This document shows positions 4,541-5,616 of a stretch of DNA of 5,616 nt, piece by piece. The position numbers and the translations under genes are program-made. Below the pieces are notes generated by a model that was not told where the DNA came from, did not search any database, and worked only from the letters and a program-made list of their open reading frames with translations. The DNA is taken from NCBI GenBank assembly GCA_021806345.1, contig JAJZXP010000403.1, forward strand, positions 1 through 5,616. Reading direction: 5' to 3'. Position 1 is the first letter of the stretch. Each line of letters begins with the position of its first letter. This stretch comes from Thermoplasmata archaeon. GTDB taxonomy: Archaea > Thermoplasmatota > Thermoplasmata > Thermoplasmatales > Thermoplasmataceae.

Positions 4541-5616
4541 GGGCCATAGAAGTCGAAAATCTAAAATTTAAATATCACACAATGAAAGAATATGCAGTTC
4601 AGATTGATCATTTCTTCGTGGATATCGGAGAAACAATTCTTGTAACTGGAAAATCTGGTTCAGGCAAGAGCACTTTTATCAATGTTCTCAACGGGCTCAT
4701 ACCCGACGTTATAGGGGGGAAACTGGAAGGCAAAGTAAGGATTATGGGGGAAGATATTTCAGGAAAGAGAGTTTCCGATGTTTCAAGACTTGTAAGTACA
4801 CTTTTTCAAGATCCCGAAAGGCAGGTTATGAATTATCAGATAATGGACGAAATTGCATTTGGTCCTGAAAACCTAAATCTTCCAAGGGAAGAGATAAAAC
4901 GAAGATTAGATAGAGCCATAGAGATAGTGGGGATTGAGGAGTATCTAGACAGGGAAACAACTAAGCTGTCAGGTGGGGAACTGCAGAGAGTTGCGCTTGC
5001 ATCGGTCATTTCCATGGAAGCTCCCATATTAATCATGGATGAGCCCACTTCAAACATTGATCCTGAAGGAACCAAAAAGATATTCGACTTCGTTCATAGA
5101 AACAAGTCAACTTCCACTCAAATAATAGTTGAGCACAAGGTGGAAAGAACTCTGCCATTTGTAGACAGAATTGTGGTAATAGAGCATGGAAAGATCATTC
5201 TGGATATACCAAAGGAAAAACTGCTTGAAAATGTGGAAACTCTGGTAAATGCAGGCATTGAGGTTCCAGAAGAATATATTTATGCAAAGAAAATAGGAAC
5301 TGAAAATCTGGATCCAACTTACATTGCATCAGAACTGGCCAAGAGAGGTATCTCACTTAGCAGAAGGGAGAGAAAAAATGATGGATTAAAGACCCTGGAA
5401 CTCAATCTTCAGGTAGAGGTAGAGAAAAAGCAAATTGTCAAGACAGAACTGCATCTGAAAAAAGGACAAGTTTATTGCCTGATGGGAAAGAATGGAGCCG
5501 GAAAAACCACGACAATAAATGGAATTATGGCGTTCCTTGATAAAAGAAATTTCAAGTATGAATCCAAATTGATAATAGATGGGGAGAACCTTACTAAGAA
5601 AGACTATGGGTCCAGA
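4537..5616 (+). CDS. ECF transporter double ABC ATPase (EcfA/YkoD-like), 3' end cut by window
   Basis: The frame is open to the window edge, giving 360 visible codons. It encodes two ABC ATPase domains in tandem, which would power uptake through an energy-coupling-factor importer from the cytoplasmic face. The first domain is complete: Walker A GKSGSGKST (38-46), Q-loop LFQDPERQ (89-96), signature LSGGELQR (144-151), Walker B ILIMDEPTSNID (164-175) and H-loop H200 in VEHK. The FQDPE(x)Q Q-loop is characteristic of cobalt/ECF-type ATPases (CbiO/EcfA). After a linker of about 60 residues (about 225-285) a second domain begins, with Walker A GKNGAGKTT at 317-325; its remaining motifs lie beyond the window. 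The fused layout matches YkoD or other two-domain EcfA proteins, which are normally about 450-570 residues. The start at ATG 4537 overlaps the S-component stop by four bases. A T-component permease would be expected nearby, probably downstream. Confidence 0.9.
   Translation, partial: MRAIEVENLKFKYHTMKEYAVQIDHFFVDIGETILVTGKSGSGKSTFINVLNGLIPDVIGGKLEGKVRIMGEDISGKRVSDVSRLVSTLFQDPERQVMNYQIMDEIAFGPENLNLPREEIKRRLDRAIEIVGIEEYLDRETTKLSGGELQRVALASVISMEAPILIMDEPTSNIDPEGTKKIFDFVHRNKSTSTQIIVEHKVERTLPFVDRIVVIEHGKIILDIPKEKLLENVETLVNAGIEVPEEYIYAKKIGTENLDPTYIASELAKRGISLSRRERKNDGLKTLELNLQVEVEKKQIVKTELHLKKGQVYCLMGKNGAGKTTTINGIMAFLDKRNFKYESKLIIDGENLTKKDYGSR

Noticed and set aside
4836..5075. Minus-strand 79-codon frame opposite the ABC ATPase
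   Set aside because: It is antisense to the signature and Walker B region of the ATPase, which explains its openness.
1..5616. CRISPR array, mobile element, tRNA or rRNA
   Set aside because: No regularly spaced direct repeats with unique spacers, no transposase or terminal inverted repeats, and no cloverleaf or rRNA-like conserved stretch were seen.

Overview
The window reads as AT-rich archaeal chromosome, most likely a member of the Thermoplasmata (Thermoplasma/Ferroplasma/Cuniculiplasma relatives). The clearest archaeal marker is a gene for the small RNA polymerase subunit Rpo6/RpoK. Supporting marks are a class I lysyl-tRNA synthetase, an archaeal-type MetRS with several zinc-binding CxxC pairs, heavy use of AGA/AGG/ATA codons, TATA-like boxes and short or absent leaders. 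The lineage is inferred from gene content and style, not from a database match.

Left part (1-2639, + strand): the 3' end of class I lysyl-tRNA synthetase overlaps by 8 bases the start of a complete 706-residue methionyl-tRNA synthetase. A strong GGAGG site inside the lysS 3' end serves metG, so the two charging enzymes look like one translationally coupled operon. The MetRS carries a C-terminal EMAP-II/Trbp111-type tRNA-binding OB domain. It then has a further tail of about 55 residues that resembles the extension seen on eukaryotic EMAP-II domains, the most unusual protein feature in the window.

Middle (2651-3631, - strand): a HAD-family phosphohydrolase with a TTG start is followed by rpoK, which runs convergently into metG with only 11 bases between the stop codons. 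rpoK probably starts at an internal ATG (2815), not at the first ATG of its open frame.

Divergent intergenic region (3632-3796): 165 AT-rich bases hold the promoters of the HAD gene and of the transporter genes. An imperfect 19-base palindrome sits over the HAD TATA box, and there are three 10-base-spaced AAATA repeats on the transporter side. No riboswitch was recognised.

Right part (3797-5616, + strand): a multi-spanning membrane protein resembling ECF-transporter S components (YkoE-like) overlaps by ATGA a fused double ABC ATPase (EcfA/YkoD-like) that runs off the window. Together they look like the start of an energy-coupling-factor vitamin uptake operon, with the T component expected downstream.

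Overall this is mostly core archaeal housekeeping sequence. No CRISPR array, mobile element, tRNA, rRNA or clear defence system was seen.
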